The position numbers and the translations under genes were made by a program. The notes beneath the pieces were generated by a model that worked only from the letters and a program-made list of their open reading frames with translations, made no database searches and was not told the DNA's origin. Shown here in pieces: positions 61,046 through 64,000 of a stretch of 64,000 bases of DNA. This stretch comes from DATFCK01 sp963728975 (GTDB lineage: Bacteria > Verrucomicrobiota > Verrucomicrobiia > Chthoniobacterales > UBA10450), in assembly GCA_963728975.1 (NCBI GenBank), contig CAVSMF010000004.1, forward strand, positions 62,001 through 126,000, written 5' to 3'. The first letter of the stretch is position 1. Each line of letters starts with the position of its first letter.

Positions 61046-61705
61046 ATGGCCCAGATCTTCTCTCGCAAGGCCAATGTTTATTCCCGAGTCACCCTTGTCG
61101 GAATCGTCATTTTCGTTTGCGGCGGCGGCTGGGCGACCTCGACGATCTATTGGTCGCCTTGGACCACTTCCGTCGATATCCCATTCCAGCAGCCTGTGCC
61201 GTTCAGTCACAAGCATCACGTGTCGGATGATGGAATCGACTGCCGTTACTGTCACACCTCAGTGGAGAAATCCTCATTCGCCGGTTTGCCCCCTACCGAA
61301 ACCTGCATGACCTGCCATTCCCAGATCTGGACCGACTCGCCGATGCTGATGCCCGTCCGCGCCAGTTTCGCCACTAACACACCGCTCCAATGGAATCGGG
61401 TGCACGATCTGCCGGGCTATGTGTATTTCAATCACAGTATTCATATCGCCAAGGGCATCGGTTGCTCGACCTGCCATGGACGCGTCGATCAAATGCCGCT
61501 CACCCGAAAAACCGAAACCCTTTACATGAAATGGTGTCTCGAATGCCATCGTAACCCGGCGAAATACATCCGGCCGCGCGATAAAATCTACGACATGACG
61601 TGGCGACCGGCCGAAAACCGGCACGGCGAAGGAAAGAAGCTGGTGGCCGAATATAACGTCGATACCAGCGGCCGCCTGGAAAATTGCAGCACCTGTCACC
61701 GATGA
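61046..61705 (+). CDS. actA: Alternative complex III pentaheme cytochrome c subunit ActA
   Basis: 219 residues. One N-terminal TM helix (VTLVGIVIFVCGGGWATS) anchors it. Five C-x-x-C-H haem sites are seen: 66-70 (CRYCH), 87-91 (CMTCH), 140-144 (CSTCH), 164-168 (CLECH) and 214-218 (CSTCH). Extra histidines (FSHKHHVS, YFNHSIHI) can supply distal ligands. Five haems and the order of motifs match ActA of the quinol:cytochrome c oxidoreductase called alternative complex III. Its stop overlaps the start of actB (ATGA), as in known act operons. Confidence 0.92.
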   Translation: MAQIFSRKANVYSRVTLVGIVIFVCGGGWATSTIYWSPWTTSVDIPFQQPVPFSHKHHVSDDGIDCRYCHTSVEKSSFAGLPPTETCMTCHSQIWTDSPMLMPVRASFATNTPLQWNRVHDLPGYVYFNHSIHIAKGIGCSTCHGRVDQMPLTRKTETLYMKWCLECHRNPAKYIRPRDKIYDMTWRPAENRHGEGKKLVAEYNVDTSGRLENCSTCHR

Positions 61706-64000
61706 ACGAGTTCGGCTATTGGCGCAGTCTGAAAGAGTTGTCCGATCGGGGCGCGATTGACGAACAGGATCTCAACGAATTTTTCGCTGGTGCTTCGGAG
61801 TGGCCCGAGGACTGGAGCCGGCGCGATTTTGTCCGCCTGCTGGGGGCATCGCTTGCCCTGGCGGGGTTCAGTTCCTGTACAAAACAACCGGTCGAAAAGA
61901 TCGTGCCTTACGTTAAGCAACCCGAAGAAGTGGTGCCGGGCAAGCCGCTGCGATTTGCCACGGCAACACAGTTCGGAGGATTCGCTCAGGGATTGTTGGT
62001 CACCAGTTATGAAGGGCGTCCGACCAAAATCGAAGGCAACCCCGATCATGCCGCCAGCCTCGGAGCGACAACGGTGTGGGCGCAGGCGGATGTTCTCGAT
62101 CTTTACGATCCGGACCGGGCCCAGACCGTAACCACCGGCGGGGCAATCAAATCCGCAGGCGATTTTTGGAATGCACTCAATCTTGTTCTGGGCTCGGTCA
62201 AAGCGAATGCCGGCGCCACCCTGCGGATTCTAACCGAGTCGATCACCTCTCCCACGTTGCTGACCCAGCTGGGGGACGTGTTCCAAAATTTTCCCGCCGC
62301 CCGCTGGACCGTCTGGGATCCGCTCAATCGTGACAACGCGGCGGGCCGGGAAGTAATTTTCGATCTAACCAAGGCAAAAACGATTGTTGCTTTCGATTCC
62401 GATTTTCTTTACGCCCATCCGCACGCTCTTCGTTACGCCCGCGATTTCGCCAGAGGGCGCCGGGTAATCGAACAAAGCGGAGCGCGGATGAGCCGGTTCT
62501 ACGCGGCTGAGCCCACTCCCACCATCACCGGTTCGAATGCCGATCATCGGTTGGCGATTTCGGCGAAAGACATTCTGCCGCTGGCTCGGACCATCGCCGC
62601 CCGTCTCGGAATCGGTTCGGTTGCCGCCGGAAACGCCGAACATTCGGACTGGGTGGCGGCGGTTGTTCGCGATTTACAAAACAACCGCGGCGCCAGCATC
62701 GTTATCGCCGGCGAAACGCAGCCGCCGGAACTGCACGCGCTCGTAAACGAAATGAACAGGGCCCTCGGCAACGCCGGCGTCACTGTTTCGCCGGCCCCGG
62801 CGGTGCCTTCTCCGAACAACCGGACCGCGCTTCGCGAATTAGTCGATGAAATGCAGCGGGGCGCGGTCGATCTCCTGATCGTCCTGGGCGGCAATCCGCT
62901 GTATGACGCGCCGGCGGATTTCAATTTCGCGGATGCATTTAACAAGGTGAAGCTCCGCGTGCATCACAGCGTTCATTTCAACGAAACCTCCCGGCAATCG
63001 CATTGGCATCTCGCCGCCACTCACTTTTTGGAATCGTGGAGCGATATCCGCGCTTTTGACGGCTCGATTTCGATTGTCCAGCCGTTGATCGAGCCGATGT
63101 ATGCCGGCATTTCCGCGCACGAAGTTTTGGAAGCGCTGGTCAACGCGTCGCCCCGGACACCCTATGAGATTGTGCGGGGCCGATGGCAAGCGTTGCATCA
63201 GGCGCCGGACTTCGAAGAGAAATGGCGGGAAACGCTTAGCAATGGAGTTGTCCGGAACCTCCCCTTACCAGCCCCAAATCCACCGCCCCTCGGAACTCCC
63301 CAATATCGGCACCCAATCCCTGACTCGACTCCGGCTGCGGGAGCGACTCCGGCTGGGCCGGGAAGCGCATCTTCATCCGTTCTCGAAGTCCTGTTTCGGC
63401 CCGACATTAGCGTGCGCGACGGGCGGTATGCGAATAACGGATGGTTGCAGGAGCTGCCCCGCCAGTTTTCCAAGATCGTCTGGGATAACGCGGCGCTCGT
63501 TAGTCCAAAACTGGCCGAACAGGCCGATCTGGAGAATGGAGACATCGTTGAGCTAACCTTCCGCGGCCGAACCCTAAAAGCGCCAATCTGGATTCAGCCG
63601 GGCCAGGCGGACAATTCCATTACCCTGCCGCTGGGTTACGGGCGCAAGATCGCCGGGCGTGTCGGACAAGATGTCGGATTCAACGCTTACATCCTGCGGC
63701 CATCCGACGCGCTCTGGTTTGGAGATGGCCTAACGATGCGGAAAACCGGCGATGAACACCAGTTAGTCGGCACCCAGCACCATTTTACCGTAAACGGCCG
63801 AGGCATCCTTCATGATGGAACTTTCAAACAGTTTTTGGACGACCCGCACTTCGCCCAGGAAGCGGAGCAGCTTCCTCCCGCCGACGAGACTTTGTATCAC
63901 CCCGAAGAATATCCCTACAAAGGTTACAAGTGGGGAATGGTTGTCGATCTCAACGTTTGTATCGGATGCCATGCCTGCACCATCGCCTGCCAGGCCGAGA
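61702..64000 (+). CDS. actB: Alternative complex III ActB, molybdopterin-oxidoreductase-like Fe-S protein (3' end beyond window)
   Basis: The frame begins with ATG at 61702 overlapping the actA stop and is open to the window's end (766 codons). The N-terminal ~40 residues are followed by a Tat signal (SRRDFVRLLGAS) and a lipobox-like AGFSSC, as typical for ActB. A large molybdopterin-oxidoreductase-like domain follows, with no usual cofactor-binding cysteine or serine cluster at its start, as expected since ActB lacks Mo. The last residues show the start of the ferredoxin domain (CIGCHACTIAC), which carries Fe-S clusters. The protein continues beyond the window. Electrons pass from quinol through it to ActA cytochromes. 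Confidence 0.9.
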   Translation, partial: MNEFGYWRSLKELSDRGAIDEQDLNEFFAGASEWPEDWSRRDFVRLLGASLALAGFSSCTKQPVEKIVPYVKQPEEVVPGKPLRFATATQFGGFAQGLLVTSYEGRPTKIEGNPDHAASLGATTVWAQADVLDLYDPDRAQTVTTGGAIKSAGDFWNALNLVLGSVKANAGATLRILTESITSPTLLTQLGDVFQNFPAARWTVWDPLNRDNAAGREVIFDLTKAKTIVAFDSDFLYAHPHALRYARDFARGRRVIEQSGARMSRFYAAEPTPTITGSNADHRLAISAKDILPLARTIAARLGIGSVAAGNAEHSDWVAAVVRDLQNNRGASIVIAGETQPPELHALVNEMNRALGNAGVTVSPAPAVPSPNNRTALRELVDEMQRGAVDLLIVLGGNPLYDAPADFNFADAFNKVKLRVHHSVHFNETSRQSHWHLAATHFLESWSDIRAFDGSISIVQPLIEPMYAGISAHEVLEALVNASPRTPYEIVRGRWQALHQAPDFEEKWRETLSNGVVRNLPLPAPNPPPLGTPQYRHPIPDSTPAAGATPAGPGSASSSVLEVLFRPDISVRDGRYANNGWLQELPRQFSKIVWDNAALVSPKLAEQADLENGDIVELTFRGRTLKAPIWIQPGQADNSITLPLGYGRKIAGRVGQDVGFNAYILRPSDALWFGDGLTMRKTGDEHQLVGTQHHFTVNGRGILHDGTFKQFLDDPHFAQEAEQLPPADETLYHPEEYPYKGYKWGMVVDLNVCIGCHACTIACQAE

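Noticed and set aside
1..64000. tRNA or rRNA genes
   Set aside because: No cloverleaf with TTCGAATC-type T-arm and CCA-acceptor pattern and no rRNA-like conserved tract was recognised by eye; a covariance search would be needed to exclude them formally.

Overview
The window looks like a piece of a soil Verrucomicrobiota chromosome, probably of the Chthoniobacterales / Spartobacteria type. This is inferred from gene content and composition (roughly 60% GC), not from a marker gene. Pointers are a cluster of class III cyclase-TolB-TPR proteins, an 'acidobacterial duplicated orphan permease', an alternative complex III operon, DUF6428 beside arsR, a giant FG-GAP/TIG secreted protein, and many short palindromic dispersed repeats. 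No rRNA, tRNA or CRISPR array was seen.

Layout. 0-5 kb: a secreted FG-GAP/TIG/cadherin-like protein. 5-20 kb: at least five complete or broken class III nucleotide cyclase genes with TolB-like and TPR parts. Interleaved are a frameshifted hdeD, a GNAT acetyltransferase, an ECF sigma factor with a membrane partner, a vapBC pair lying at a breakpoint, and a truncated TIR protein. 20-29 kb: an SMP-30-like propeller, a medium-chain dehydrogenase fused to a signal peptide and a membrane tail, a GntR-ABC-permease operon with a perfect 28-bp operator, an ADOP permease and a MITE-like element. 29-35 kb: Gfo/Idh and a possible isonitrile-synthase-like gene, a glycosyltransferase, a peroxiredoxin with an in-frame TGA at its active-site cysteine, a zinc alcohol dehydrogenase and ketopantoate reductase. 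35-42 kb: a small lipoprotein, DUF6428-arsR-arsC, and a TonB receptor-YfiR-hybrid kinase operon. 42-48 kb: a hydrolase, NAD-malic enzyme, a 1.35-kb array of 185-bp tandem repeats, and an orphan gltD. 47-60 kb: an ABC pair, DUF4336, a TPR protein, Cu/Zn SOD, a sensory-rhodopsin-transducer homologue, a TPP enzyme, an enolase-superfamily enzyme, an FAD/Fe-S dehydrogenase, and a lipoprotein with two Hsp20 domains. 61-64 kb: actA and the start of actB.

The strongest candidate for something undescribed is the peroxiredoxin at 32676-33245. TGA sits exactly where a peroxidatic cysteine is expected (SADW-TGA-PFC). It is followed 20 nt later by a 6-bp stem with a GGUCC apical loop, the form expected of a bacterial SECIS. 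This predicts a selenocysteine peroxiredoxin with a U-x-x-C active site.

The second theme is dispersed and tandem palindromic DNA. Several unrelated families share one architecture: an outer stem enclosing one or more inner hairpins. One of them runs in frame through the N-termini of two proteins. Broken genes (cyclases, TIR, DUF4386, hdeD) concentrate in the first 24 kb, so this part seems to be turning over rapidly.
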